Counted from the first letter of the stretch, positions 1-9,107 are shown. The stretch: 64,000 nucleotides of DNA from Hyphomonadaceae bacterium (GCA_019747815.1 JAIEQJ010000046.1:100312-164311); one strand, 5' to 3'. Numbers and translations are program-made. Notes: generated from the sequence alone by a model not told the origin.

Positions 1-260
1 CCGTCGTCCGCACGCAGGAGCCGAGGCCCTTTGCCGGATCGGCTGACTGCTGAGAGAGTCGGCATTTCCATCGCATGGCAGGCGTGTAGCGAGATGCGCT
101 GGGTGGGCGTGCCCTCCAAGCGTGATGGCCTTGCGGCGGCGGTGCAGTGAACGAGTGGTGAATGGTAAGTTCATCCTGCCGATGGTGTGGGCCTGCTAGG
201 CTTCCTCAGGCTGGCAGGGTTGCCGGCGAGACGGTTCATGTAACCTCACGGAGGACTTCA

Positions 261-527
261 GTGACACACGTTCGCAAGCTGTTGGCGGCCATGGTGTTGG
301 CGCTGCCCGCGGCCGGGTTTGCGATGGCATCGGCTCAGGCAGAGCCCTCCTACGACCGCGGGCATCACCGCGCCTACGGCTACGAGCATTCCGGTGGTCA
401 CCGCGTGCACTCCGATCGGGGGCATGAGGTGGATCGTCGGCATGCGCGAGACGACCATCATGCCGTCCGGCGTCACCACTCGTGGTGGGACTTCGTGACG
501 AGGCGTCATCACGATCGTCATCACTGA
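261..527 (+). CDS. Small secreted histidine-rich protein
   Basis: The product is an 88-residue protein with an N-terminal signal peptide (hydrophobic stretch about residues 6-22, cleavage probably after ASAQA) followed by a short mature part that is mostly His, Arg and Asp, with HH and RHH clusters up to the C terminus (DRHH). I chose the GTG at 261 because a GGAGG lies 6 bases upstream at 250-254 and the hydrophobic segment begins just after it; a longer ATG start at 162 would add a tail without signal character. His-rich secreted proteins of this kind often bind Cu, Ni or Zn. That role is an inference, supported by the multicopper oxidase and other His-rich genes downstream. No family is recognised. 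Confidence 0.6.
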   Translation: MTHVRKLLAAMVLALPAAGFAMASAQAEPSYDRGHHRAYGYEHSGGHRVHSDRGHEVDRRHARDDHHAVRRHHSWWDFVTRRHHDRHH

Positions 528-667
528 GCGCCGTCATGCTCAGAGGGACCACGGCAGTTGGCTGCAAGTGTTTTGACCAGCTGCTGTGGTGGCCCGTCCA
601 ACGGTCACAACCGCGCCGCATTCGCCGCGGAAAGGGTGAACCCTTCGCAACGTCAAAGGAGACTATG

Positions 668-931
668 ATGAAGTCGACCGTATTCGCAGCAATTGCGGCA
701 ATGATGCTGGCTGGGCCGGCACTTGCAGCCGGCGGCCACTGTGATGCAGATATCAAGGCCGTGGATGCGGCCCTGGCCAAAGCCAAGCTGAGCGAGGCCG
801 ATGTGGCCAAGGTCAAGGCGGCGCGCACGAAGGCCGAGCAGTTGCACAAGGCCAACAAGGAAGAAGAGTGCGAGAAGTCTTTGGCCGACGCGCAGAAATT
901 GCTCGGCATCAAGGACTCTCATAAGCACTGA
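668..931 (+). CDS. Small secreted helical protein with two cysteines
   Basis: An 87-residue product with a clear signal peptide (hydrophobic core to about residue 20, ALA-A cleavage) and a charged, Ala/Lys/Glu-rich helical mature domain. Two cysteines, one in GGHCDAD and one in EEECEK, could form a disulfide that clamps a helical hairpin. The tail ends in HKH. An AAAGGAG ribosome site at 655-661 fits the second of two adjacent ATGs (665 and 668). The protein resembles small periplasmic helical proteins of unknown function in alphaproteobacteria. It may be part of the metal-stress block because of its neighbours, but nothing in the sequence proves this. Confidence 0.6.
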   Translation: MKSTVFAAIAAMMLAGPALAAGGHCDADIKAVDAALAKAKLSEADVAKVKAARTKAEQLHKANKEEECEKSLADAQKLLGIKDSHKH

Positions 932-1102
932 GGCATCGCGAGCGGGGGGGCCGCTTGCGCGGATCGGTCCCCATCTGCCCGGCACGCATCCGTTGCACGT
1001 CAGGTCCGCTTAAGTCGCAATACGGCCACAATCGCGTTCGATTGGGGCTGAGCTTCTAACCCTCCGTGCAAGGTCATCTTTTTGGCGACGCCAGCAGGAT
1101 TT

Positions 1103-1489
1103 ATGGTGCGCAGCAGACAGCACTCCGGTCGGGCGATGGTTTCCGTCTGGCGCCGCGTCGTCAGTTGTCTGATGCTCGCAGTCCTGGCCGCCGTCTTTGC
1201 ATGTGCAGGCATAGCTGCGACGGTGTTCGCCCACGCGCACAGTGTGACTGTCGGGCTTGACCAGCCCACCGACGACGTCCCGCAGCTGGAGAACCCTGAC
1301 ATTTGCCCAGTGCCTGGGCATGGCAAGCACCAAGGGCATGGCAAGCATTGTGTCGGGCAGGGCATCCTGGGCACCACGCCGGAGGCCGTGCTGATTTTCG
1401 ACACGTCGCGGCAAGTGAATCTGCCCGGATACGACAGGCTTGCAGAGCCTGAGAACCTCGATCCTCCCAGGCGACCGCCCCGCGCCTGA
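1103..1489 (+). CDS. Small exported or membrane-anchored Cys/His-containing protein
   Basis: A product of about 128 residues. An Arg-containing N-terminus is followed by one hydrophobic segment (about residues 18-41 of this start), then a soluble part with a Cys/His-rich loop (CPVPGHGKHQGHGKHC) and a Pro-rich end. The loop looks like a metal-binding knuckle and recalls small cobalt/copper-responsive DUF2946-type proteins, but I cannot assign the family. ATG 1103 has AGGA four bases upstream. TTG 1082 and ATG 1136 are alternatives and both keep the hydrophobic segment. It sits between other small secreted genes and an LTA-synthase-like gene, all on the same strand. Confidence 0.5.
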   Translation: MVRSRQHSGRAMVSVWRRVVSCLMLAVLAAVFACAGIAATVFAHAHSVTVGLDQPTDDVPQLENPDICPVPGHGKHQGHGKHCVGQGILGTTPEAVLIFDTSRQVNLPGYDRLAEPENLDPPRRPPRA

Positions 1490-1724
1490 GTGGCGCTGCG
1501 CGGCGACATCCGGTCCACGTGACTGCGGGCTTGGCCGTCAGCATTCCGGCAACCTGGTCCCGACGCATCCGCAGCGAGAGCGAGCGCATCCGGCCCCCAA
1601 AACAGGCCGGCAGGCTCGCATGGGCGGAGACATCCAGCCGGATCCGTCGCGAACGGCCACGCGCAGGGGCTCAGCTGCCGCGCCCATGGTTGGGCCGCCG
1701 CGCCGGCCGTGGCGGAAGCGCAGC

Positions 1725-1765
1725 GCCTGACGACAGGGGCCTGACGACTGGGGCCTGACGACTGG
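1725..1765. repeat. Three tandem 14-base units in a 354-base gap
   Basis: Units of GCCTGACGACTGGG (first copy with A for T) start at 1725, 1739 and 1753, the last shortened by one base. They lie in the non-coding space 1490-1843, where nothing else is seen. Confidence 0.7.
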
Positions 1766-1843
1766 CTTGTCTCTCCTCGGCGATATCGACAGCACAAGCG
1801 CCGATTGCGGCAGCCTTGATGCGCAAACTGAAGGACGCGATGC

Positions 1844-3778
1844 ATGTCCCGACCCGTCATGGCGCTGGCCCCGCCCCGCCTGGGCCCACCGTCGCGGTTC
1901 CGCACGGTCGTGTGGGCGATGATGATATTCCTTTTCGTCAACACTGCAGTGCGGCTGGGACTGATAGCGTTCGAGGCGGATGTACTGAATGTCGTGCCGT
2001 GGCGAATGCTCCCGATCCTGACCATTGGTTTGCTCTACGACGCGGCTGCTGCAGCTTATGTGGTGGTCCCCTTCGCCCTGCTGGCGCTCGCCATGCCGGA
2101 CGGCGCCGGGTGGCGCAGGGTGCATGCGCTGGCAGCCTGCGTCCTGTTCGCCATCGCCTTGTTCGGCCTGCTGTGCGTCGCGAGCGCCGAATTCCTGTTC
2201 TGGAACGAATTCTCCTCCCGCTTCAACTTCATCGCGGTCGATTATCTGATCTACACGCGGGAGGTGCTGGGCAACATCAAGGAGTCCTATCCGGTGGGGC
2301 TGCTCGTGGGCGCGGTGGCTGCCCTGGCGATGGTTCTGCTGCTCTCGATCAGGCGCAGGATCTGGGAGGCGGGCGTGGCCGATGGGGGCACCCCTGCCCG
2401 GCGTCTCGCCACGGGATTGGCCATCCTGGTGGCGCCGGTCGTCTCCTTCATCGCGGTCGGCGACGGGCCACGTGATGCCCTGGCCACGACAGCGGCGCGC
2501 GAGTTGGCTGGCAACGGGTACTACGAGTTCGCCCGCGCGTTTCGCTCCAACGATCTCGACTTTCACGCGTTCTACCGCACCATGCCAAGCGCCGACGCCG
2601 TTCGCCAAGTGCGCAGCAGTTTGATCAGGACGAGCACCGGCACGGCGTTCACGGAGGGAGCTCATCCCATCGAGCGCGCGATTGTGGCGACCGGTGCGCC
2701 GCGCGCATGGAATGTCGTGCTTGTGACCATGGAGAGCCTGGGGGCGGACTATGTGGGCTCGTTCGGCGGCAAAAAGGGACTGACGCCCAATCTCGACCGC
2801 TTGGCGCGGGGCGGGCTGCAGTTCAATCAAATTTATGCCACCGGCCTCAGAACGGTGCGCGGGCTTGAAGCGCTGGCGCTGTCCGTGCCGCCGACGCCGG
2901 GACACGCCGTGCTGATGCGGAAGAACAATAAGGGCCTGCAGACCATGGGAGGCGTGTTGAAGGGGGAGGGTTACGAGCCGATCTTCGTGTACGGAGGGTT
3001 CAGCTATTTCGACAACATGCAGGATTTCTTTGGCGGCAATGGGTATACGGTCGTAGATCGCACCTCCATTGCAAGAGCGAACATCTCGCACGAGACGATT
3101 TGGGGCGTTGCCGACGAGGATCTCTTTCGCCAGGTGATCCGGGAGATCGATGCGCGCGACGCGGCGGGGCGCAAGGTTTTCGTGCATGCGATGACGACGT
3201 CCAACCACCGTCCGTTCACCTACCCCGCCGGGCGGGTGGACGTTCCGTCCGGCTCGGGGCGCGACGGTGCCGTCAAGTATGCCGATTGGGCGATCGGCGA
3301 TTTCATGCGCGAGGCGGCGACGCGGGGCTGGTTTGAGCGCACCGTGTTCGTCTTCGTTGCCGATCATACGTCGCACGGCCGTGGCCGAACGGATTTGCCA
3401 CCGGAAAATTATCGCGTGCCTATGCTCGTCTACATGCCAGGCATGGTAAGCCCCCGCCAGGTTGAGACTGTGGGGTCCCTCATCGACGTCGCTCCGACGA
3501 TGCTGTCGTTGCTGAATATCAGCTATTCGTCACGGTTCTTCGGTCACGACCTGCTGGCCGAGGCAAGCTCCAGCCAGCGCGCCTTCATGGCGAACTATCT
3601 GACGGTCGGGCGGATGGAGAATGGGATGGTGGTGGAGCTGCTGCCAAAGCGGGGGGTGCGTGTGTTGGACGTGACCACGGGGCGAGAGCTGCCGGTTGAG
3701 GACCCCAAAGCTGTGCGCGCCGTCAGGGAGACGATTGCCATCTATCAGGTGGCCGACGCGGTGCTGCGGAACAGGTGA
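1844..3778 (+). CDS. LTA-synthase/MdoB-type membrane sulfatase-fold phosphotransferase
   Basis: This 644-residue protein has about five membrane segments in its first 210 residues and a C-terminal alkaline-phosphatase/sulfatase fold. The family transfers glycerol phosphate, phosphoethanolamine or similar groups to envelope glycans or lipids on the periplasmic side. Visible active-site landmarks are the metal ligand Glu297 in LVTMESLGADYVG, the likely nucleophile Thr337 in GLRTVRGLEA, His455 in TSNHRPF and Asp507-His508 in VFVADHTSHGRG. These match the LTA synthase family pattern, so the enzyme is probably active. In a Gram-negative host the likely role is decoration of periplasmic glucans or lipid A, not teichoic acid. 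The start at 1844 lies just before the first hydrophobic stretch. A methyltransferase-like membrane gene follows 28 bases downstream on the same strand. Confidence 0.85.
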   Translation: MSRPVMALAPPRLGPPSRFRTVVWAMMIFLFVNTAVRLGLIAFEADVLNVVPWRMLPILTIGLLYDAAAAAYVVVPFALLALAMPDGAGWRRVHALAACVLFAIALFGLLCVASAEFLFWNEFSSRFNFIAVDYLIYTREVLGNIKESYPVGLLVGAVAALAMVLLLSIRRRIWEAGVADGGTPARRLATGLAILVAPVVSFIAVGDGPRDALATTAARELAGNGYYEFARAFRSNDLDFHAFYRTMPSADAVRQVRSSLIRTSTGTAFTEGAHPIERAIVATGAPRAWNVVLVTMESLGADYVGSFGGKKGLTPNLDRLARGGLQFNQIYATGLRTVRGLEALALSVPPTPGHAVLMRKNNKGLQTMGGVLKGEGYEPIFVYGGFSYFDNMQDFFGGNGYTVVDRTSIARANISHETIWGVADEDLFRQVIREIDARDAAGRKVFVHAMTTSNHRPFTYPAGRVDVPSGSGRDGAVKYADWAIGDFMREAATRGWFERTVFVFVADHTSHGRGRTDLPPENYRVPMLVYMPGMVSPRQVETVGSLIDVAPTMLSLLNISYSSRFFGHDLLAEASSSQRAFMANYLTVGRMENGMVVELLPKRGVRVLDVTTGRELPVEDPKAVRAVRETIAIYQVADAVLRNR

Positions 3779-3806
3779 CGGCTTTTTTTTGGAGAGGGCT
3801 GGGTGA

Positions 3807-4469
3807 ATGCCACCGGAGAATGAGACAATGCGCATGTCGCAAGGCGGCCCGTTCCCGGACAAGCTGCAGAAGATCCAGCGTCGCCGCAAGCTCATCCTTC
3901 GAGCTGTTTTCGGCCTCGCGCTTTTGCCGATCCTGGTGATCGGGTCGTTCTGGTGGCCGACGGCAAAGGTGATCAGCAAGACGATTGAATGGACCGGTAT
4001 TGTTCTGATCTTCGTGTGCATCTTCGGGCGCACATGGTGCACCCTGTACATCGGCGGGAGAAAGAAGCGCCAGCTCGTGACGCTTGGTCCCTATTCCCTC
4101 TGCCGCAACCCGCTGTACACATTCACGGTGCTCGGCGTCCTCGGCATCGGCGCGCAGTTCGGCAGCATGGTCGTGGCCGGCACGATGGCCTTGGCCACAT
4201 TCGCGGTGTTTGCCAGCGTGGTCCGTCGAGAGGAGGCGTTCCTGGCCGGTACCTTCGGCGCGGAGTTTGCGCGCTATGCCGAGCGCGTTCCCGCCTTCCT
4301 GCCTCGGTTCTCGGGCTGGAAGGATGTCGAGGAGCTGAGCGTCAGTCCGCACCTCATCTATCGCACGTTCTGGGACGCGACCCTGTTTCTGCTTGCGATC
4401 CCGGCGTCCGAGCTGATCGAGACTCTGCAGAGGCAGGGCACCCTGCCCGTCCTCCTGCGCCTGCCTTAG
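3807..4469 (+). CDS. Isoprenylcysteine carboxyl methyltransferase / PEMT family membrane protein
   Basis: A 220-residue integral membrane protein with hydrophobic stretches at about 30-50, 55-80 and 95-135. The ICMT/PEMT cofactor-binding signature is clear: GPYSLCRNPLYTF around residues 93-105, then RREE and an ARYAERVPAFLP motif. This family methylates small or lipid substrates with S-adenosylmethionine at the membrane, and some bacterial members act on phospholipids or thiols. The start could also be at 3828 or 3834, which begin closer to the basic segment before the first helix. The short distance to the LTA-synthase-like gene suggests co-transcription and perhaps a shared envelope-modification role (inference). 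Confidence 0.75.
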   Translation: MPPENETMRMSQGGPFPDKLQKIQRRRKLILRAVFGLALLPILVIGSFWWPTAKVISKTIEWTGIVLIFVCIFGRTWCTLYIGGRKKRQLVTLGPYSLCRNPLYTFTVLGVLGIGAQFGSMVVAGTMALATFAVFASVVRREEAFLAGTFGAEFARYAERVPAFLPRFSGWKDVEELSVSPHLIYRTFWDATLFLLAIPASELIETLQRQGTLPVLLRLP

Positions 4470-4523
4470 GTCAGGGCGATTCATGGTGAATCGGCAGGCC
4501 CTGCCTCGCACCCTGTCTCACAC

Positions 4524-4587
4524 CTGTCATCCCTGAATTGCGCCCCGGCTCGGGGGCGGGGTAGGGTGCGCAATATCCGGGATACAG
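4524..4587. repeat. REP-like hairpin, CTGTCATCCC family
   Basis: An imperfect palindrome begins CTGTCATCCCTGAATTGCGC and ends GCGCAATATCCGGGATACAG. It sits in the gap between two co-directional genes and is closely related to the hairpin at 57268-57311, so it is a dispersed repeat that may also act as a terminator. Confidence 0.6.
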
Positions 4588-4726
4588 GGGCTGCAAGGGG
4601 ATCGCCGTCGATCGTCGATCCTGGGTCCCCGCGCTGCGGGCGGAACTGTTTTCAGGTCTCAGCCGTTGAGACAACGCCGCCGCTAGAGGTCGGTTGCCCG
4701 CGCCCGCTCGCGCCCAGGGGTATTGC

Positions 4727-5254
4727 ATGAGATATGTCGTCGGTATTGTCGTTGGAGCCCTTGCCGCAACCCTGGCAGGAGTGCTGTTTCTCATCAGTGG
4801 GGCCTACAACGTGGCGGCCACCGATCCGCATTGGCGGGTCTCGTCCTGGCTGCTCCAGACCGCCATGCAACGATCGATCGAGGTCCATGGCGGCGGCGAC
4901 CGGGCGCCGGCTCAGTTCAGCAAGGAGCAGGTCGATCGGGGGCTTCGGCAGTTCGCCGAGATGTGCGTGACCTGCCACGGAGCGCCCGGCAAGGATGCCG
5001 GAGAGATCGGCAAGGGTTTATATCCAACGCCTCCGGACCTGGCCGATTCCGCGCGCCAGTGGGACAATCCGCATCTGTTCTGGATCATCAAGAACGGCAT
5101 CAAGATGACGGGCATGCCCGCCTTCGGGCCAACTCACAGCGATGAGAAGATCTGGGACATCGTCGCCTTCGTGCGCCAGCTTCCGGACATGAGTGCGAGC
5201 ACGTACGCCGAGCTTGAGCGCAGCCACGGCATCAAGGCGCGCGGCGGTCACTAG
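4727..5254 (+). CDS. Membrane-anchored class I cytochrome c
   Basis: A 175-residue protein with one N-terminal hydrophobic anchor or uncleaved signal (about residues 4-28) and a periplasmic cytochrome c domain. The haem site is CVTCH (Cys80, Cys83, His84) and the likely axial Met is Met130 in KMTGMPAFG. The domain resembles CBB3-type/class I c domains found beside copper proteins and oxidases. ATG 4727 follows an AGGGG at 4717-4721; a TTG at 4694 would add only a short hydrophilic tail. The protein probably shuttles electrons in the periplasm. Its partner is not shown by the sequence, although the multicopper oxidase downstream is one candidate. Confidence 0.8.
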   Translation: MRYVVGIVVGALAATLAGVLFLISGAYNVAATDPHWRVSSWLLQTAMQRSIEVHGGGDRAPAQFSKEQVDRGLRQFAEMCVTCHGAPGKDAGEIGKGLYPTPPDLADSARQWDNPHLFWIIKNGIKMTGMPAFGPTHSDEKIWDIVAFVRQLPDMSASTYAELERSHGIKARGGH

Positions 5255-5507
5255 GGGTTGTGACTCCTCTCATCCTCGCTTGAATTCTGGGGCCTTCCTG
5301 CGAATCGCGAAGGGAAGGGTGGCGAAAGCATTCAGCCGTCATGACCGCCCCCAACGCCGCCCTTTGATGCCGCCACCCTCCATGAGCAACGTGGCCATCA
5401 GGTCACAGCAGCCTCAAATACGCTTCGGAAGGGTGAGATGCCAAAAAATGCGTCGATGCTCCGGGGTATGATGAACGTAATCGAATCACGAGGCTCTCGG
5501 AGGTCGG

Positions 5508-5774
5508 ATGAAAGTGTCCGTAGCCGGTGTAGGCTTTCTTTCGCTGCTACTGGCGGCATGCGACCGCGGGCCTGACGCCGTCATCCCGCCGCCTTGGCAT
5601 CCGGCCAGTGCCGCTGCCCCTGTTGCGCCGCCGATCAGGTCGCCAAGAATTCTGGACGAGCCGGCAGACACCAAGCCCGTCCCGGTTCGCGACGAGCCGT
5701 CGCCGGGAACGCCCGTACCCAAGCCGTCGCAGGCACCCGCCCCCAAGGGAGGAGGCGGTCATGGCCAGCATTGA
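5508..5774 (+). CDS. Small proline-rich lipoprotein
   Basis: An 88-residue product with a type II signal peptide and a lipobox LLAAC (lipidated Cys18), followed by a Pro/Ala-rich low-complexity tail ending GGGGHGQH. A GGAGG at 5498-5502 sits 5 bases before the ATG. The gene overlaps the start of the downstream TolC-type gene by 14 bases, so the two are translationally coupled. Its function is unknown. It could be an accessory or spacer lipoprotein for the efflux protein. Confidence 0.6.
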   Translation: MKVSVAGVGFLSLLLAACDRGPDAVIPPPWHPASAAAPVAPPIRSPRILDEPADTKPVPVRDEPSPGTPVPKPSQAPAPKGGGGHGQH

Positions 5775-7209
5775 TTGCTTGGCGGGACGGTGCTGGCCTG
5801 GGGTGGCGTTGCTCGCGGTCGCCATGCTGCTGGGCGGCTGCGTGAAATTGTCCCCCGAGGAAGCCTTTGTGGACGTTCAAACCACAACCGAGCAGCGCAT
5901 CGGCAAGCGCGTGAGCTGGGAACGCTCGCGCGGCGCCCCATCATCGGACTCCAGCGTTGAGCTTCGCGCGCTCCTGGCGCAGCCGTTGACGTGGGACAGG
6001 GCCGTCCAGATTGCGCTGCTGAACAATCGCGATCTGCAGGCGCTGTATGCGGACGTCGGCATCGCGCATGCCGATCTGGTGCAGGCGGGCCTCCTCAAGA
6101 ATCCGACGCTGGGTGGATCGGTCACCTTCGTCGAGGCGGGCGGTCCCACCAACCTGGCCCTCACCCTGGCGATCAACATCATCGATTCGTTCTATCGGCG
6201 TTTGCGCGAGCGGGTGGCCGTGCATCAGCTCGAGGAAACGAAACTGCGCGTTGTCGGGCGCATTCTGGACGTGGCCGGCGAGACCATGTTTGCCTTCATC
6301 GAGTATCAAGCCCAGCTCCAGCTTGTCGAAGTGCTCGAGGGCGTCGTGCGTGCGCAGCGCGCGTCGGTGGATGCGGCAAAGGCGCTCAGGGAAGCGGGCA
6401 ACATCATGGAGCTCGACCTGGAGACCCAGCGCACGCTTCTGGCGCAGGTCAGTCTCGATCTGGCAGCCGCGCAGGCTGCGGCAGCCGCTGCGCGCGAGAG
6501 CCTCAACGTCTTCATGGGGCTGTATGGCAATGACACGCAGTGGCACGCCAACAAGCGTTTGCCGCCGCTGCCCGCCCGGGAGCCCCCTCTGGCTGATGCT
6601 GAACGCCGTGCAATCCAAGCCAGCCTGGACCTCGCCAAGGCCGAGCAGGGTCTGCTGAAGCTCGCCCACCAGTACAATCTTGTCGACAAGAGAGCGATCA
6701 TTCCGTCCCTCACTCTGGGCGTCGAGGCCGACCGCAGCGACCGCGTATGGGAAGTCGGCCCGTCCTACTCAATCGAGCTTCCGCTGTTTGATCGCGGCGA
6801 TGCCAAGCGGGCAAAGGCCACTCTTGAGATCGAGCAGGCCCGCGACAAGTATACTGCGCTTGCAGTCCGCATTCGCTCGGAGGCGCGGCTTGCGCGTGTT
6901 CAGATCCTTACAACCCGCAAGGCGGCTTACTATATCCAGACTGTTGTCGTGCCGCAGAACGCCAAGGTCGTGCAGCTCACCCAAGCCAGCTACAACGCGA
7001 TGCAGGTCGGTATCTTCCAGTTGCTGAATGCGAAGCGGCAGGAGATCGTCAGTGGCCAGCTCTACGTCAATTCGCTGGCCAACTACTGGCGCGCGCGGGC
7101 CCGCCATGGGCTTATCATGAGCGGGCGCCTGCCGCCGGCGGACATGCGCTTGACGCAGGTTGTCGCCACCGGAGCGGCTGCACCCAACCCCGGAGCCCAA
7201 CCCGAATGA
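5761..7209 (+). CDS. TolC-family outer membrane efflux lipoprotein
   Basis: A 482-residue protein with a lipobox LLGGC (Cys27) and the long helical repeats of the outer membrane efflux protein (OEP) family. The first OEP domain starts near LTWDRAVQIALLNNRDLQALYADVGIA-type sequence at about residues 76-100 and the second near the AQVSLDLAAAQ segment. These proteins form trimeric outer-membrane channels for tripartite pumps, or act with CopB-like factors. The start at 5761 is supported by a GGAGGAGG at 5747-5755 and by the signal sequence. The stop overlaps the next ATG (ATGA at 7206-7209), so this channel and the multicopper oxidase are made together. I infer a metal-export or detoxification role. 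Confidence 0.88.
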   Translation: MASIDCLAGRCWPGVALLAVAMLLGGCVKLSPEEAFVDVQTTTEQRIGKRVSWERSRGAPSSDSSVELRALLAQPLTWDRAVQIALLNNRDLQALYADVGIAHADLVQAGLLKNPTLGGSVTFVEAGGPTNLALTLAINIIDSFYRRLRERVAVHQLEETKLRVVGRILDVAGETMFAFIEYQAQLQLVEVLEGVVRAQRASVDAAKALREAGNIMELDLETQRTLLAQVSLDLAAAQAAAAAARESLNVFMGLYGNDTQWHANKRLPPLPAREPPLADAERRAIQASLDLAKAEQGLLKLAHQYNLVDKRAIIPSLTLGVEADRSDRVWEVGPSYSIELPLFDRGDAKRAKATLEIEQARDKYTALAVRIRSEARLARVQILTTRKAAYYIQTVVVPQNAKVVQLTQASYNAMQVGIFQLLNAKRQEIVSGQLYVNSLANYWRARARHGLIMSGRLPPADMRLTQVVATGAAAPNPGAQPE

Positions 7210-8636
7210 GCGACGATACGAACCTGACGCGCCGCGAAGCGCTCGCGGCATCGGCGGCGGTCCTGGCCGGGACGGCTTTGGCTGGCCCGCAGGCCACGGC
7301 CCAAGTCGATCACTCCCAGCACAAGGGCATGCCGGGCATGAAGAAGCCCGAAACCGCCCCGCCACCGCCGGCCGCGGGGAGTGGAGCATTCGTGCCTCCG
7401 ACCGCCAACAGTTTCTACGCCCGCACGATCGACGCCGGCACGGCCGTGGCGCCCGGCGAGCCTGGCAAGGACTACACGCCAACCATCACGCCCAACGGGG
7501 TGACGCTGCCGTTCAAGATCGTGAACGGGGTCAAGGTTTTCCATCTGATAGCGGAAGAGGTGACGCACGAGTTGGCGCCCGGGCTGAAGGCCAAGCTGTG
7601 GGGCTACAACGGCCGCGTCCATGGGCCGACCATCGAGGCCGTCGAGGGCGACCGCGTTCGCATCTACGTCACCAACAAGCTGCAGGCGCCCACCTCAGTG
7701 CATTGGCACGGTCTGCACATCCCGAGCGGCATGGATGGGGTGGGTGGTCTCAACCAAAAGTCGATCGGGGTGGGCGAGACCTTCAAGTACGAATACTCGC
7801 TGTGGCAGCACGGCACGTTCATGTACCACTCCCACCACGACGAGATGACCCAGATGGCGATGGGCCTGATGGGCATGTTCATCATTCATCCGCGCCGCCC
7901 GAAGGGCCCGAGGGTCGATCGCGATTTCGTGCTGCTCCTGAGCCAGTGGGAGATCCGGCCCGGCACCTATCGGCCCGACATCACGGCGTTTGCCGGCTTC
8001 AACACCCTGACCATCAATGCGCGCTCCTATCCGGGCACCGAGCCCTTGGTCGCCAAGAAGGGTGACCGGGTTCGTTTACGCATCGGCAATCTCTCCGCCA
8101 TCGATCACCATCCGATTCATATCCACGGCCACTCCTTCCAGATCACGGAAACCGATGGTGGTGTCGTTCCCGAGAGCGGACGCCAGCCCGAGACGACCGT
8201 GCTGGTCTCCGTCGGCCAGACCCGGTCCGTCGATTTCGTTGCCGACAATCCGGGCGATTGGGCGTTGCACTGCCACATGACGCATCACGTCATGAACCAG
8301 ATGGGGCATGCGCAGCCGGTGATGATCGGCGTGCGCGAGAATGCCTTCAAAAATCAAGTCAAGAGCGTGCTGCCCGGCTATATGACGATGGGGCAGGCCG
8401 GCATGGCGGATATGGCCGAGCACGCAACCGCGATGGGAGTTCCCGACAACAGCATTCCCATGCTGGGCGCCGAAGGACCGCTCGACTACATCACCATGGG
8501 CGGTATGTTCACGATCCTCAAAGTGCGCGAGGGCCTCACGTCCTACGCGGACCCGGGCTGGTATCCCAACCCGCCAGGCACTCTGGCCTCGCTTGCCACC
8601 AGCGAGGATCTCAAGCGTGACGGCATCACCCTATAG
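7206..8636 (+). CDS. Multicopper oxidase, probably Tat-exported
   Basis: A 476-residue cupredoxin-domain oxidase. The N-terminus has a Tat-like TRREALAASAAVLAG motif, then a Met/His-rich linker (DHSQHKGMPGMKK) that could bind copper. All four copper-ligand blocks are present: HWHG 166-169, HSHH 208-211, the HPIHIHGH block at 302-309, and HCHMTHH 355-361, where Cys356 is the type-1 copper ligand. The family oxidises cuprous ion or phenolics and reduces oxygen to water. Coupling to a TolC-type channel gene through an ATGA overlap and the nearby His-rich genes favour a role in periplasmic copper tolerance. Laccase-type activity on organic substrates remains possible. Confidence 0.9.
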   Translation: MSDDTNLTRREALAASAAVLAGTALAGPQATAQVDHSQHKGMPGMKKPETAPPPPAAGSGAFVPPTANSFYARTIDAGTAVAPGEPGKDYTPTITPNGVTLPFKIVNGVKVFHLIAEEVTHELAPGLKAKLWGYNGRVHGPTIEAVEGDRVRIYVTNKLQAPTSVHWHGLHIPSGMDGVGGLNQKSIGVGETFKYEYSLWQHGTFMYHSHHDEMTQMAMGLMGMFIIHPRRPKGPRVDRDFVLLLSQWEIRPGTYRPDITAFAGFNTLTINARSYPGTEPLVAKKGDRVRLRIGNLSAIDHHPIHIHGHSFQITETDGGVVPESGRQPETTVLVSVGQTRSVDFVADNPGDWALHCHMTHHVMNQMGHAQPVMIGVRENAFKNQVKSVLPGYMTMGQAGMADMAEHATAMGVPDNSIPMLGAEGPLDYITMGGMFTILKVREGLTSYADPGWYPNPPGTLASLATSEDLKRDGITL

Positions 8637-8690
8637 GCACGCCGTCACTCTCGAGCATCTATCATCTATTGGCCGCCGGGGCGGCGGACC

Positions 8691-9107
8691 TTACTCGAAC
8701 ACGTGCACGATCCGGCGCGTCTCGTGGTCCACGACGACATGCCGCTGGTTGATGATGCCGTAGCGATAGGCATGCGGGGACTCGACCCGGAAGCCGTGCG
8801 GCAGGGCATGCAGCTCGACCGCATGGGGCAGGGTCGCGCCGACGTGCACCTGGAAGCCGTGGTGATCCGCTGACCTGTGGTGGTGGGTTGCCGCGTGCTG
8901 CCGCAGCATGGAGCCGTGCTCATGCGAGAAGCTGACATGGCCTCTGCTATGACCTCCGCCACCATGGCCTCTGTCGTGACCTCCGCCATGGCCCCTGTCA
9001 TGGCCCCGATCGTGGCCCCTGCCATGATCTTGCGCATGCTCTGCCGAAGCGCTCGTTGCGCCGGCCAGTGCCAGCGCTGCGGCGAAAAGTATCGTCTGGA
9101 ACCTCAT
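8691..9107 (-). CDS. Secreted His-rich DUF1236-like protein
   Basis: A 138-residue secreted protein: signal peptide (residues 1-22, cleavage at ASA-E), a low-complexity GHDRGH/GGGH repeat up to about residue 57, a second His-rich segment, and a C-terminal domain of about 50 residues (YRYGIINQRHVVVDHETRRIVHVFE-like end) that resembles the DUF1236/RcnB-type fold. The many His residues suggest nickel or copper binding. The gene is convergent with the multicopper oxidase gene, 54 bases from its stop, and closes the metal-related block. DUF1236 proteins have no firmly established function. Confidence 0.75.
   Translation of the reverse strand: MRFQTILFAAALALAGATSASAEHAQDHGRGHDRGHDRGHGGGHDRGHGGGGHSRGHVSFSHEHGSMLRQHAATHHHRSADHHGFQVHVGATLPHAVELHALPHGFRVESPHAYRYGIINQRHVVVDHETRRIVHVFE

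Noticed and set aside
1538..3376. Long minus-strand frame of 612 codons
   Set aside because: It is an antisense shadow of the LTA-synthase-like gene, with low-complexity Arg/His-rich content and no domain.
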